A stretch of DNA of 64,000 nucleotides from Lachnospiraceae bacterium (GCA_024698145.1 JAILRO010000045.1:62001-126000); one strand, 5' to 3'; counted from the stretch's first letter, positions 1-9,612 are shown. Notes: a model not told the origin generated them from the sequence alone. Numbers and translations: made by a program.

Positions 1-744
1 GTTTGGATATATGACTACATTATTATCGCCGCTCTTAAGTAGTACGTTGATAATTGAGCGGATATGAGATGCTATGCAATCATATTCTGTTGTTACCGGG
101 TGATACATTAATATGTTGTATTTATTAAATGGGATTTCGTAATATGATTTGACATCGTCTATTGTTGGAAGGTTTGACGAGTGCATAATATCAATGTCGG
201 GGGAACCGAATATGTATATGTTATCAGAAGGTTCACCTAACTGTTTTATTCTTTTTTTTGCTTCCTCATTGGCAACAAAATGAAAATGAGAAAATTTGGT
301 TATTGCGTGACGAATTGATTCGTCTATTGTACCGGAAACTTCCCCTCCTTCAATGTGGAAAACTCTAATGTTTCGTAGAGCACCTACAATTGCACCGGCT
401 AATGCTTCGAGTCTGTCGCCGTGAACAACGATTCCGTCTGGTTCTAGTTCTGCAACATAATTAGAAAGACCGGTAATGGTATTGGCTAAAGCAATATCCA
501 TATCTGTGTGTTGATTCTGGTTAACAAACGTATAGAGGTTTGGAAACCCGTCCTTCTGTATTTCTCTGTAAGTTGAACCGTATGTAGAAAGCATATGCAT
601 TCCGGTTGCGAATATATATACTTCAAATTCATTGTTGCTACTCAATATTTTGATGAGAGATTTTAATTTGCCGTAATCAGCACGAGTTCCGGTTAGAAAC
701 ATAATGCGTTTTTTTGAGTTTTTGTCTCTTGCGTGTACACTCAT
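1..744 (-). CDS. neuC: Hydrolysing UDP-GlcNAc-type 2-epimerase (NeuC/LegG family), 3' end outside window
   Basis: First 248 codons of a leftward gene whose 3' end is cut by the window edge. These enzymes hydrolyse and epimerise an NDP-HexNAc to a free ManNAc-type sugar, the precursor of nonulosonic acids. Family hallmarks are visible: the N-terminal FLTGTRADYGKL strand-loop, a VVHGDRLEALAGA motif, and HIEGGEVSGTIDESIRHA followed by a serine/histidine-rich strand. The ATG (codon at 742-744) follows the synthase gene by 31 bases, so the two are probably co-transcribed. Whether it prefers UDP-GlcNAc (sialic acid route) or a diacetamido or GDP sugar (legionaminic acid route) cannot be read from the sequence; the legionaminate-like neighbour favours the latter. 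Confidence 0.88.
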   Translation of the reverse strand, partial: MSVHARDKNSKKRIMFLTGTRADYGKLKSLIKILSSNNEFEVYIFATGMHMLSTYGSTYREIQKDGFPNLYTFVNQNQHTDMDIALANTITGLSNYVAELEPDGIVVHGDRLEALAGAIVGALRNIRVFHIEGGEVSGTIDESIRHAITKFSHFHFVANEEAKKRIKQLGEPSDNIYIFGSPDIDIMHSSNLPTIDDVKSYYEIPFNKYNILMYHPVTTEYDCIASHIRSIINVLLKSGDNNVVIYPN

Positions 745-775
745 TTTAGATATTCCCCCAATTAGATAACTAAAA

Positions 776-1807
776 CTATATAGTAACGTCAGTCATTTTT
801 AAATGTTCCCCTGAAGCAATAAAACGAGGAGCTTTTTGACCTAGACATTTTTCATAGAATTCTGCTGCTATAGCGCCTGTTCCGGGACGTTTGACCCATA
901 TATTGTCCTGCGTAAATGCCTCTCCTTCGTGTATGTCATTAATAGTAACAACTGTAGCGTATGCGAAGTCTATGGTGACTTGTTCTTCGGGTAAAGCGGA
1001 TTTCTCTCCGCCACGCATTTTAAAGATCTCTTTTGAGCTGTGTATGAGCTCTTTTAAAGATGTTGGATCCATAGAACATATTATGTCAGGTCCTTCGCGG
1101 TACATACTATCCGTGAAATGTCGTTCGAGAATAGATGCGCCAAGTGCAGTTGCTGCAAGGCATGCGTTATTGTTAAGACTATGGTCGGACAAACCAACAG
1201 GTATGTCGGGAAAAGCATTCATGAGTTCTGTCATGGCTCCCAACCTAATTTGCTCAGGTTTGGTCGGATATATATTTGTGCAATGCATCAGAGCATAATC
1301 AATATTGTATTTTTTAAGGATTTCAACAGTCTTTTTAATGCTGGAGATATCATTCATTCCGGTAGATACAATCATTGGTTTACCAAATTGAGCAATATGT
1401 TCGATTAGAGGATAGTTATTGCATTCTCCCGAACCGATTTTGAACGCAGATACATTCATGCGTTTGAGTCTGTCTGCAGCTGCTCTGGAAAAAGGTGTGC
1501 TTAGGAATATCATGCCTTTAGATTCTACATAATTCTTTAATTCGATTTCCTCATCCTCTGAGAGAGCGCAGCGCTCCATTATGTCATAGATAGACACATC
1601 GGCATTGCCGGGGATAACATTCTTTGCTGCAGGGGACATTTCATCCTCCACAACATGAGTTTGGTGTTTGATAATTTCAGCCCCTGACGAAGCGGCAGCG
1701 TCAACCATTTGTTTTGCGGTTTCTAATGATCCTTCATGATTAATTCCTATCTCCGCGATGACGAGAGGAGGATAATCGGGTCCAATTTTCCTATGCTCAA
1801 TCTGCAT
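776..1807 (-). CDS. legI: Nonulosonate synthase, legionaminate-synthase-like (NeuB family)
   Basis: A 343-residue PEP-condensing synthase joining a six-carbon ManNAc-type sugar to PEP to give a nine-carbon acid in the cytoplasm. The N-terminal half is a NeuB TIM barrel ([11 protein letters not shown] near residue 18, [14 protein letters not shown] near 45, [12 protein letters not shown] near 103, [14 protein letters not shown] near 122, GLSDHS near 207). The C-terminal 65 residues are an SAF/antifreeze-like domain with [13 protein letters not shown]. The [11 protein letters not shown] and GSGECNNYP segments resemble what I recall of Campylobacter legionaminate synthase more than E. coli sialate synthase, so legI is inferred and neuB remains possible. 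An AAGGATG ribosome site precedes the ATG, and a consensus promoter lies upstream. Confidence 0.83.
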   Translation of the reverse strand: MQIEHRKIGPDYPPLVIAEIGINHEGSLETAKQMVDAAASSGAEIIKHQTHVVEDEMSPAAKNVIPGNADVSIYDIMERCALSEDEEIELKNYVESKGMIFLSTPFSRAAADRLKRMNVSAFKIGSGECNNYPLIEHIAQFGKPMIVSTGMNDISSIKKTVEILKKYNIDYALMHCTNIYPTKPEQIRLGAMTELMNAFPDIPVGLSDHSLNNNACLAATALGASILERHFTDSMYREGPDIICSMDPTSLKELIHSSKEIFKMRGGEKSALPEEQVTIDFAYATVVTINDIHEGEAFTQDNIWVKRPGTGAIAAEFYEKCLGQKAPRFIASGEHLKMTDVTI

Positions 1808-1844
1808 TAAAACACATCCTTTTGTTATTGAAAATACTTACATT

Positions 1845-1873
1845 ATTATATAATAACAATGGCGCAAAATCAA
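1845..1873 (-). promoter_or_regulatory. Leftward promoter for the nonulosonate genes
   Basis: Read on the minus strand, TTGATT (1868-1873) and TATAAT (1845-1850) are separated by 17 bases and lie about 40 bases before the synthase ATG. It overlaps the rightward promoter, so the two may compete or share a regulator. Confidence 0.6.
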
Positions 1874-1874
1874 A

Positions 1875-1903
1875 TGGATTTACCTATACATTTATGGTAT
1901 AAT
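1875..1903 (+). promoter_or_regulatory. Rightward promoter for the large glycan operon
   Basis: TGGATT (1875-1880), a 17-base spacer and a perfect TATAAT (1898-1903) lie 60 bases before the first gene of the 20-kb rightward gene run. The -35 is imperfect. No other strong promoter was noticed before 21.9 kb, so it may drive the whole run. Confidence 0.55.
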
Positions 1904-1962
1904 ATTAATGTTTTTATGTGGTAGAAATGAGTATTGTTTATAGAGTTGTATATGGGGAAAAT

Positions 1963-3015
1963 ATGGGTAGATTTGATGAACTGTTTGAACAAAAATATGA
2001 ATTTAGACTCGCACAAAGATCGGATATAGATGCAATTATGGCATACATAGACGAATGTTGGAAAAAGGGACATATCCTGGCCAAAAACAGAGATTTGTTT
2101 GAATACGAGTTCTGTGAGGGGGAAGATGTACATTTCCTTTTGGCGATAGATCGCACGAGCGGAGAGATTCAGGGATTGGATGGATATTATTATACGTCTT
2201 CCAGAAGAACAGGGGATTTTGATGTTTGGGGCTCAATGTGGAGTGTTAGAAAAGATCGTAAGAACCTTCCTATGTTAGGAATAGCTATTGCCAATCACTA
2301 TTATAAAATCATCGGATACAGATATGAACTTGGTGTTGGCGTCAATAAAGATACCGCAACACCTCTTCATCAGCGTCATTTTAATGTAGCAACCGGGATT
2401 CTCAATCATTATTATATGCTTAATAATATAAGCACTTACAAGATTGCAAAGATAGTAAAACCATGCTATTTGAGTGCCGATATAAATAATGATTCATATT
2501 TTTTAAGGGAAGCATCTGATATACAAGTGGTTGAAAAGTATTTTAGTTTCCTGGATAAGATAACAACATACCCATATAAGGATGGATGGTATGTGAAACA
2601 TCGTTTTTTTGATCATCCTGTTTATAAATATAAAGTGATGCTTATAATGGAAAATGACGTTGAGGCAGAGGCTGTAATAATACTCAAAGATGTAGTTAAA
2701 GACGATAGACATGTTATCAGAATAGTCGATTATATGGGCGATATAAGCGCACTTTCCGGTGTGACTAATCAACTATACAAATTAATGGATGACACTTGCG
2801 AGTACATAGATTTTTATTGCTTTGGATATGATGAACAAGAGATTATAAATGCAGGGTTTGTTAAAAGAGAGATAGATGATGAAAATATCATTCCGTCATA
2901 CTTTGAACCATTTGAACAACGTAATGTTGACTATTGGTTTAATAGTGATGCTCCGGAAAACTTTGTAATATGCAAAGCAGATGCGGATCAGGACAGACCC
3001 AATATTATAGAATAA
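1963..3015 (+). CDS. GNAT-like acyltransferase of unknown specificity
   Basis: A 350-residue soluble protein without signal peptide or membrane segment. The first part (FRLAQRSDIDAIMAYIDECW, then a FLLAIDRTSGEIQG strand) has the shape of a GNAT acyl-CoA acyltransferase N-terminus, and VKDDRHVIRIVDYMGD followed by an FYCFGYDEQEIINAGF-type end suggests a second, degenerate GNAT half. Function is inferred: N- or O-acylation of an amino sugar would suit the neighbours. An in-frame GTG exists at 1918, but the ATG at 1963 is preceded by GGGGAAA at the right distance and matches the start of recognisable sequence. It opens the rightward operon, 36 bases before the next gene. Confidence 0.55.
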   Translation: MGRFDELFEQKYEFRLAQRSDIDAIMAYIDECWKKGHILAKNRDLFEYEFCEGEDVHFLLAIDRTSGEIQGLDGYYYTSSRRTGDFDVWGSMWSVRKDRKNLPMLGIAIANHYYKIIGYRYELGVGVNKDTATPLHQRHFNVATGILNHYYMLNNISTYKIAKIVKPCYLSADINNDSYFLREASDIQVVEKYFSFLDKITTYPYKDGWYVKHRFFDHPVYKYKVMLIMENDVEAEAVIILKDVVKDDRHVIRIVDYMGDISALSGVTNQLYKLMDDTCEYIDFYCFGYDEQEIINAGFVKREIDDENIIPSYFEPFEQRNVDYWFNSDAPENFVICKADADQDRPNIIE

Positions 3016-3051
3016 TTACCGGGTTGATAATAAATGGGGGATACAACGAAT

Positions 3052-4140
3052 ATGCGTATTGGATTAAAGACAAACAGAGAAGAAATGAGAAGAATCATTG
3101 ATTCTGATATATTAAAACAACAAGGGTATGATGTTGATTGTATTTTTGACATGAATACGGAATTGTGGGGGACAACGTATAAGGGAATAGAAATCGTGTC
3201 GCCGTTTGAAGCCGTTAAGCGATATAAGAGCGGTGCTATAGACAAAATAGTTCTTCCTGGCGCAACGGTTAAACATGCATTAAATGACAGATATTTAGAA
3301 GAACAGTTAGATTTTGGAGTTTCAAAGAATGATATTCTGTATTCTTCGATAGAATGGTGGAATGTCCCTGATGAAGAGACAGTACCGTTTATGGGGGTAG
3401 ATGATTATAACTATTTAGACTATCTTGAATTTCATACCAATGATCATTGTAATTTGAATTGTAAACACTGTAATAATTACTCTAATCTTGTTGATGGTGA
3501 AGTTTATACTGATTACGAACAGTTTTCCAAAGATGTTGCCAGATTGAAGGAACTTGTGGGACATGTTCACCTAATAAGAATCTTGGGTGGAGAGCCTTTG
3601 CTTAACAAGGATACATATCGGTTTGTCAAATTAATGAGAGAGACATACCCCTATTCAGAGATTCGCATAGTTACAAATGGAACATTGATTGATAAGGTTG
3701 ATGATAGGTTAATTCAAACTATGAAAGAGTGTAATGTTATTTTCGACATATCGGCATATCCGGTCATGTTTGATAGGATAGATGGCATTGCTGCGATGTT
3801 AAAGGATAGAGGAGTGAAATTTATAATTGGCTGGATTGCCAGCAAATTCAGACCACCGCTTATTGGTGAATACGGATATCCTATGACAACGGTTGATTGC
3901 AATTGTATTCATCTTAGAAATGGAAACTTGGCAAGATGCCCAATTGTTCAGTATCTTGATTATTATAATGCCGCACACGGGACGAATTATAATGGTGATG
4001 ATGGCATTATTGATTTGTATGATAATGATTTGACATTTAATATGCTTTGGAAACGACTTAATTCGTCATTTGACTTATGTAATAGATGTGGCTTTTGGAG
4101 AGAGGATATACCGGGAGAGAATTGGTGCGTTGGACGATAA
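3052..4140 (+). CDS. Radical SAM protein with N-terminal Rossmann-like module
   Basis: A 362-residue cytoplasmic protein. Residues 1 to about 100 form an alpha/beta module (MRIGLKTN, FDMNTELWGTTYKGIEIV, IDKIVLPGA) resembling modules fused to three other enzymes in this operon. The radical-SAM barrel begins near residue 125 with CNLNCKHC (cysteines about 133, 137, 140), which should hold the [4Fe-4S] cluster that cleaves SAM, and ILGGEPLL is the usual SAM-binding GGEP motif. Later cysteines (DCNCIH, ARCP, LCNRCGFW) suggest a SPASM-like auxiliary cluster. An upstream in-frame ATG at 3034 is possible, but GGGGGA at 3036-3041 fits the ATG at 3052. The substrate is unknown; modification of a sugar or glycan is inferred from context. 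Confidence 0.82.
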   Translation: MRIGLKTNREEMRRIIDSDILKQQGYDVDCIFDMNTELWGTTYKGIEIVSPFEAVKRYKSGAIDKIVLPGATVKHALNDRYLEEQLDFGVSKNDILYSSIEWWNVPDEETVPFMGVDDYNYLDYLEFHTNDHCNLNCKHCNNYSNLVDGEVYTDYEQFSKDVARLKELVGHVHLIRILGGEPLLNKDTYRFVKLMRETYPYSEIRIVTNGTLIDKVDDRLIQTMKECNVIFDISAYPVMFDRIDGIAAMLKDRGVKFIIGWIASKFRPPLIGEYGYPMTTVDCNCIHLRNGNLARCPIVQYLDYYNAAHGTNYNGDDGIIDLYDNDLTFNMLWKRLNSSFDLCNRCGFWREDIPGENWCVGR

Positions 4141-4167
4141 TTTTTTATTATTATTGGGAGATTACAT

Positions 4168-5802
4168 ATGCGGATAAGATATAGTATTTTAGTACCTGTA
4201 AAAAATAGTATAAAAACTCTTCCATATACGTTGGAGACTTGTCTAAGACAAGAAGAAATTCAGGATTACGAGGTGGTCGTGGGTGATAATGGGAGTACGG
4301 AAGACGTTAAAAGTGTTGTTGATTCATTTAATAATCCACGTCTTGTTTATTATAGGAATGATGAAGGAAGTACACAGGCGGACAGTTTTAATTTTATTTT
4401 GAGCAAGGCAAAGGGTGAGTATGTTTTTATGCTGGGCGCTGATGACAGCATTTCTAGGTGGGCTTTATATATAGCAGATAGAATCCTTGCTATTACGGGA
4501 GAGGATATTTTGTGGTGGAATCCGTCAAGATATTTTTGGCCTGAAAGAAAGGACTTTCCTAATTCATTGTGGATGCCCGAAAACAGGAATTATAAATGGC
4601 AGAATTCAGAAGAAAAACTAGGAGATTTTTTCAGGTTAACGCACTCGTGGGATTTGCCGTTGCTATATCAGCATTGTGTAATAAAAAGAAGTCTTCTTAA
4701 TGAAATTAGTGAGGATTTAAGCCAATATGAATTAGAACTTCATGAGCCTCCTATGGCAGATAATTTTCAGGGCGTTATGACATTATTATATACCAAGCGG
4801 TTTGTAGAGATACCCTATGGTTTGATAGTGATGGGCCAATCGTATTCTGGAGACAGTCATAAAGAGAAAGAGGGTTCTGCTAAGCAAAACAAAAATTATA
4901 TAAGTAATCAAAATGTTAATAGAATAAAAGATGAACCGTTTTATACGGAAGGAAGGTTATGGCATTCTTTTTGGTTATATCATGCAATGATAACCGCAAA
5001 AACAATACTTGAAAAAAAAGGAATTGATAATAATTATATAATACCATATAAAAATCTTGTCGCAAATACAGTTCATGAATTGTTATACCAGTATGAGTGT
5101 TCAATATTAGAAGGACAAGAATATGGGGAAATGTTTAATGATACAATTAAATATTTGCAAAACAGTATTAATAAGTTAAATGATAACGAATTGACTAATT
5201 GGTTTGAGTCGGCTTATGGCGATCTGATGAACTATGATGCATCTGTGTTGAATAAGGACATTATTAGAAAAAAGTTGGACACAAACCCTAATCATGTTAT
5301 TAGGTGTGACAATTTCAGTATAAGAAATATTTCGCAAGCACAAGAACTGATTGATAACATTTACTATAGCAAATCTGGTATAGATAATGATATGAAGATG
5401 TTGAGTTATTCATTTAAAAAGACTCAAAAATTAATATCCGAGATTAAAGAGTTGGATCAGAAAGGGAGTATAGCAATATACGGTTCTGGTTCAGCTGCAG
5501 ACTTAATTTTAAATACTTTTTTTGATTTTGAAAATGACTTTAAAAATCCAATATATATATTAGACTCGGATGAAAATAAAAGAGGTGACTTTTTTAGGGG
5601 ATACGAGATATATAATCCGAAAGATATACCTAGTATGGGAATTGTTGGAGTAGTGATAAGCAGCATGGAATTTCAAAACGCAATGTATGGAAATTTAGTT
5701 CCATATATTAACGAACTCAAAGTTATTAAACCATATGATATAGGAGATATACAATATTTGGAATTAATCGGAAATAAGCAAAATAAAGTTGTGCATATAT
5801 AA
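4168..5802 (+). CDS. GT2 glycosyltransferase with C-terminal Rossmann-like module
   Basis: A 544-residue two-part protein. Residues 1 to about 230 are a GT-A glycosyltransferase family 2 domain: SILVPVKNSIKTLPYTLETC, VVGDNGSTEDV, and a LGADDS metal/nucleotide-binding motif. A helical middle follows. From about residue 430 a separate module (IAIYGSGSAADLILNTFF, YILDSDENKRGDFFRGYEIY, VGVVISSMEFQ) has a GxGxxA turn like a nucleotide-binding fold and resembles the C-terminal domain of sugar C-methyltransferases. It probably transfers an activated sugar of this pathway in the cytoplasm. A GGGAG site precedes the ATG. No membrane segment is seen. Confidence 0.8.
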   Translation: MRIRYSILVPVKNSIKTLPYTLETCLRQEEIQDYEVVVGDNGSTEDVKSVVDSFNNPRLVYYRNDEGSTQADSFNFILSKAKGEYVFMLGADDSISRWALYIADRILAITGEDILWWNPSRYFWPERKDFPNSLWMPENRNYKWQNSEEKLGDFFRLTHSWDLPLLYQHCVIKRSLLNEISEDLSQYELELHEPPMADNFQGVMTLLYTKRFVEIPYGLIVMGQSYSGDSHKEKEGSAKQNKNYISNQNVNRIKDEPFYTEGRLWHSFWLYHAMITAKTILEKKGIDNNYIIPYKNLVANTVHELLYQYECSILEGQEYGEMFNDTIKYLQNSINKLNDNELTNWFESAYGDLMNYDASVLNKDIIRKKLDTNPNHVIRCDNFSIRNISQAQELIDNIYYSKSGIDNDMKMLSYSFKKTQKLISEIKELDQKGSIAIYGSGSAADLILNTFFDFENDFKNPIYILDSDENKRGDFFRGYEIYNPKDIPSMGIVGVVISSMEFQNAMYGNLVPYINELKVIKPYDIGDIQYLELIGNKQNKVVHI

Positions 5803-5820
5803 GATTAGTGAGGTGCAATT

Positions 5821-6921
5821 ATGAGTGTAATAAGAGCAAAAACACTGGATTTAAAGCAAATACGTCCATTATCAAAGAAAAGGCAGGATAATAGTTCCCT
5901 AAATGAGCATGAAGCTATAAATGGTATTACCAATCTTAAGTCATATCCCAGAAGACTCGTATTGGAAATGACAAGTGCATGTAATATTAATTGTAAGATG
6001 TGTGGAAGAAATGCTGTTGACTTCAAACCCACGGTTTTCAATCCCGAATGGCTTGAGATTTTTGAACCCATTACAGAATATGTTGAGGAGGTGACTTTGT
6101 TAGGCTGGGGAGAGCCCACACTTCACCCACAGTTTTCTGATTTTTTGAAGTGGGGAGATGAACATGGATTAAGAAAGTTTTTTTGTACGAATGGAACTAG
6201 ATTGGATATGTTATTAGATGATATATTCAAATACAATGTTGAATTATTGACTGTCAGCCTGGATGGGGCAGACGCAAAAACCAATAACAATATAAGATGT
6301 GGAGCTGATTTTGATAAGATTATTTGTAATATTACCAACATTGTTGAAAAAAAGAAAAGCCTGAATTCTGAATTCCCGTATTTGAGTATAGTTATGACTA
6401 TGATGGAAAGCAATTATAGGCAGATGCCGGAGTATGTTAAATTGGCTGCTAAACTGGGAATACAAGAAATAAAAGGTGTTTATCTAACAGTGTTTGAGAA
6501 AAAGATGCTGGACGAAATGATGTATAACAAGACTTCTGAAATAAAAAAAGTATTTGATGAAACGATACAACTTGGAGAAGAATTAGGAATTCAAGTAAAA
6601 CTTCCGTATATTCAAGGAGAAGATATTGCAGGAGAACAGTTTCATAAGAATTGTTATGTAGGGTGGAGGGATTTTTTCCTAGGATCGGACGGTTATGTTC
6701 GTTCATGTATGTCTACCAGTAAAAAACTATTCAATGTTGCAGATTACACATCTTTTGATGATATGTGGAATTCGAAAGAATATATTGATTTTAGAAGTAA
6801 AGTTAACTCGTATAATATGGATATACCATGCAAAAATTGTTACCAAGCTTCGTATGCTAATTGGAATAGAGAAAGCAGTTTTATACAGATTGGAAATGAA
6901 TTCGCACCGGAATGGCAGTAA
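5821..6921 (+). CDS. Radical SAM/SPASM protein
   Basis: A 366-residue protein with CNINCKMC (cysteines about 54, 58, 61) binding the SAM-cleaving cluster, LGWGEPTLHP in the GGEP position, and a TNGTRL strand. The C-terminal third carries a SPASM-type cysteine set (NCYVGWRDFFLGSDG, RSCMS, IPCKNCYQ). SPASM enzymes modify peptides, alcohols or sugars through radical chemistry, and the substrate cannot be deduced here. It lies 18 bases after the GT2 gene with a GAGGTG site, and 25 bases before the epimerase gene. It differs clearly from the other three radical-SAM proteins of the operon. Confidence 0.86.
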   Translation: MSVIRAKTLDLKQIRPLSKKRQDNSSLNEHEAINGITNLKSYPRRLVLEMTSACNINCKMCGRNAVDFKPTVFNPEWLEIFEPITEYVEEVTLLGWGEPTLHPQFSDFLKWGDEHGLRKFFCTNGTRLDMLLDDIFKYNVELLTVSLDGADAKTNNNIRCGADFDKIICNITNIVEKKKSLNSEFPYLSIVMTMMESNYRQMPEYVKLAAKLGIQEIKGVYLTVFEKKMLDEMMYNKTSEIKKVFDETIQLGEELGIQVKLPYIQGEDIAGEQFHKNCYVGWRDFFLGSDGYVRSCMSTSKKLFNVADYTSFDDMWNSKEYIDFRSKVNSYNMDIPCKNCYQASYANWNRESSFIQIGNEFAPEWQ

Positions 6922-6946
6922 ATAATAGATAAGGAGAAGAATAGAC

Positions 6947-7510
6947 ATGTCGTTTGTATTTAAAGAAACAAAAATACCGGGTCTAATGATAGTTGAGCCC
7001 CATTATCATGAGGATTTGAGAGGTAGTAATATGAAAATATTTCATAAAGAAACCTTCGAGAATGAGGGTCTCAAATGTGATTTTGGGGAAACGATGATTA
7101 CTACAAATTTATGTAAAAATACAATAAGAGGATTTCATTATCAAAAACCACCATACACTCAATGTAAATTGTATTATTGTCTTCAAGGGGCATGGAATAA
7201 CTATTCTGTAGATTTGAGAAAAGGTTCCCCGATGTATGGTAAGGTTATTTGTATTCCTATGAACGAGAAAGAACGAAAGTTACTATATATTCCTGATGGA
7301 ATAGCTAATGCACATCTTGTTTTGGAAGATAATACAAAAGTATTATACCAACTTGGCTCTAAGTATATGCCAAGTTATGAGGGTGGAGTGAGATGGGATA
7401 GCTTTGGAATAGATTTTGGTGACATTCATCCTGTGATAACTGATAGAGATGCGGCATTACCAAGGATGTCAGAGTTTGAATCACCTTTTGTTTATGGAGA
7501 AAACTGTTGA
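6947..7510 (+). CDS. RmlC-type NDP-4-keto-sugar 3,5-epimerase
   Basis: A 187-residue cupin of the dTDP-4-dehydrorhamnose 3,5-epimerase family. The catalytic-base motif RGFHYQ (near residue 61), the QCKLYYCLQGAWNNYSVDLR strands, an IPDGIANAH metal/shape loop and a VLYQLGSKY strand are all present. It should epimerise C3 and/or C5 of a 4-keto nucleotide sugar. Next to GDP-heptose genes and an SDR reductase, the likely substrate is a GDP-4-keto-heptose, as in Campylobacter capsule heptose pathways; dTDP or GDP-6-deoxyhexose remains possible. The sugar 4,6-dehydratase or C4-oxidase that would supply the keto sugar is not obvious in the window. Confidence 0.83.
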   Translation: MSFVFKETKIPGLMIVEPHYHEDLRGSNMKIFHKETFENEGLKCDFGETMITTNLCKNTIRGFHYQKPPYTQCKLYYCLQGAWNNYSVDLRKGSPMYGKVICIPMNEKERKLLYIPDGIANAHLVLEDNTKVLYQLGSKYMPSYEGGVRWDSFGIDFGDIHPVITDRDAALPRMSEFESPFVYGENC

Positions 7511-7540
7511 TTAGAAATTAAAGGATTAAGGTGGGTATAC

Positions 7541-8530
7541 ATGATTATTTCAAGAACACCGTTTCGAGCATCGTTGTTTGGCGGGGGAACAGATTTGTCA
7601 GATTATTATGAAAACAGTAGATTTGGATATGGCGCAGTTATCAGCACAGCCATTAATATGTATACATATATGACTGTAAACAAAAAATTTGATAACAGGA
7701 TTAGAGTGGGATATTCGAAAACGGAAATTGTTGATTGCGTTGATGAAATAGAACATAACATCATTCGCGAAGCACTAAAGATTGTTGGGATTGATAGTGG
7801 AATCGATATTGTATATATGGCAGACATACCGCTAGATTCAGCGGGTATAGGCTTGGCTTCATCAAGTGCACTTGCAGTTGGTATACTTAATGCATTATAT
7901 GCATATACGGGTAAACATGTTTCTGCAGAGAGGCTTGCAAAAGAGGCATGTCAGATTGAGATAGAAATCTTAAAAAACCCTATTGGTAAACAGGATCAGT
8001 ATGCCGTTGCGTATGGAGGATTACAGAAGTATCAATTTAACGCTGATGGAAGCGTTTTTGTGGATCCAATTATTTGCAAACAAGAAACAAAGAAACATCT
8101 ACAAGATAATTTGATGCTCTTTTATACTGGGCTTACAAGAAAATCATCAACTGTTCTTACTGAGCAGAAGGAAAAAATTCCGCAAAAAATGAAGCGGCTA
8201 GACAGACTGGTAGAGATGGTTAATATAGCTGAGTCTGCGTTACAAAATAACAATTTAGATGATATCGGAAGATTATTACATGAAGCATGGATGATAAAGA
8301 GACAGTTTGCAAGTAATGTTAGTAATGATCTAATAGATGAAATGTATAACCGTGCTATTTCAGCAGGCGCATTGGGCGGAAAGATTTTGGGCGCTGGTGG
8401 CGGAGGTTTTTTGATGATGTATGTACCTGATGACAAGAAGGAAAAAGTAAGACGCGCTCTTGGAGACTATAAATGTTGTGATATTGGCTTTGAACCACAA
8501 GGAAGCAAAATAATATATGTAAGTGAGTGA
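7541..8530 (+). CDS. hddA: D-glycero-D-manno-heptose 7-phosphate kinase (GHMP family)
   Basis: A 329-residue GHMP kinase. The N-terminus SRTPFRASLFGGGTDL is the typical start of the HddA branch. The ATP-binding glycine/serine loop is IGLASSSALAVGI near residue 103, and the C-terminal GGKILGAGGGGFLMMY motif is intact. It phosphorylates heptose 7-phosphate at C1, the second step of the GDP-heptose route whose isomerase, phosphatase and guanylyltransferase are encoded 6-8 kb downstream. Its stop codon overlaps the next start (TGATG), which implies translational coupling. Confidence 0.88.
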   Translation: MIISRTPFRASLFGGGTDLSDYYENSRFGYGAVISTAINMYTYMTVNKKFDNRIRVGYSKTEIVDCVDEIEHNIIREALKIVGIDSGIDIVYMADIPLDSAGIGLASSSALAVGILNALYAYTGKHVSAERLAKEACQIEIEILKNPIGKQDQYAVAYGGLQKYQFNADGSVFVDPIICKQETKKHLQDNLMLFYTGLTRKSSTVLTEQKEKIPQKMKRLDRLVEMVNIAESALQNNNLDDIGRLLHEAWMIKRQFASNVSNDLIDEMYNRAISAGALGGKILGAGGGGFLMMYVPDDKKEKVRRALGDYKCCDIGFEPQGSKIIYVSE

Positions 8531-9612
8531 TGCAAATGGATATTAATTTATTTCTTGAAAAAATAAAGAATAATAAATTATGTATATATGGAGCGGGTAA
8601 TCTCGGAAATCTTTTATATTGGTATCTGATAAATAAGGGTTTTCGTATTGATAAATATATTGTTTCAAAGTATATACCCGGTGGCTATTATGTGACGAAT
8701 GGTTTGCCAATAGTTAGCAAAGATGATTTTATTGATGAGGCACAAAAAGATAACGCTGTAATAGTTGCAATAAAGTTTCAGGAGCAAATAGCTGAAGAAT
8801 TAAGTAATTATGCGTATAAATATGTATATTGTTTGGATTCAAGGGATGAATTAATTATTGCAAAGGTTTTGTTTGATGAATTGCTTTCAAACAATAATAT
8901 TAGTTTTCAAAGGGACGTTTCTCTAATTAATATAAAAGGAGAAACGTATGTTAACCCGTATATTGATGATGAACGTTTTTTGGATTTTTTTATGGGAGGC
9001 GTTGATATGTTGTTTCCACATCTATTTAATGAAAAGAGATGGATAAATGAAGGCCCATATGAAAATCATAACGTGTATATGAAAAAAGGAGATGTTGTAA
9101 TTAATTGTGGAGCGTCAATCGGGTTGTTTTCACAGATTGCAATCAATCGTGGTTGTTTTGTACATGCTTTTGAACCGGCAAAAAAACAACTGGAGATATT
9201 ACATAAATCATTGAGTAATTATAATAAAGATATGTGGACAATCAATGGTGTGGCATTATCTGATAAAAGTGGAGAACATGATTTTTATGTTCATAAATCT
9301 TTTGAGTATGATGGATTTTATAAGAAAAAAGATAACATTGATCTTATAAAAGTACATACTATTACCCTTGATGAATATGTTGAAAACAATAAATTAGAAA
9401 AGGTTGACTTTATTAAAGCTAATATCGAGGGCGCTGAGAGAAATATGCTAATCGGAGCAAAAAATATACTTAGGGAGTTTGCTCCAATGCTTTCAATTAG
9501 GGCTAATCATCTTGATGATGACATAGAAGTAATAACAGATATTATTTGTTCAGCAAATGATAGATATGTTGTTGATGTAAATTATAAAAATATTTATGCA
9601 TACGTAAAATAA
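8530..9612 (+). CDS. FkbM-family methyltransferase with N-terminal Rossmann-like module
   Basis: A 360-residue protein. Residues 5 to about 100 are a Rossmann-like module (KLCIYGAGNLGNLLYWYLI, then GLPIVSKDDFID and AVIVAIKF). Residues about 165-340 are an FkbM SAM methyltransferase: GDVVINCGASIGLFSQIA is the SAM loop, VHAFEPAKKQLEIL the acidic strand, and VDFIKANIEGAERNML the characteristic D/E-rich motif. O-methylation of a sugar is the expected role. The ATG at 8530 overlaps the hddA stop; a GTG at 8527 and an ATG at 8536 are alternatives. Confidence 0.82.
   Translation: MQMDINLFLEKIKNNKLCIYGAGNLGNLLYWYLINKGFRIDKYIVSKYIPGGYYVTNGLPIVSKDDFIDEAQKDNAVIVAIKFQEQIAEELSNYAYKYVYCLDSRDELIIAKVLFDELLSNNNISFQRDVSLINIKGETYVNPYIDDERFLDFFMGGVDMLFPHLFNEKRWINEGPYENHNVYMKKGDVVINCGASIGLFSQIAINRGCFVHAFEPAKKQLEILHKSLSNYNKDMWTINGVALSDKSGEHDFYVHKSFEYDGFYKKKDNIDLIKVHTITLDEYVENNKLEKVDFIKANIEGAERNMLIGAKNILREFAPMLSIRANHLDDDIEVITDIICSANDRYVVDVNYKNIYAYVK

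Noticed and set aside
1870-2133. Minus-strand open frame over the start of the acyltransferase-like gene
   Set aside because: It overlaps the promoters and the supported plus-strand start and has no recognisable protein features.
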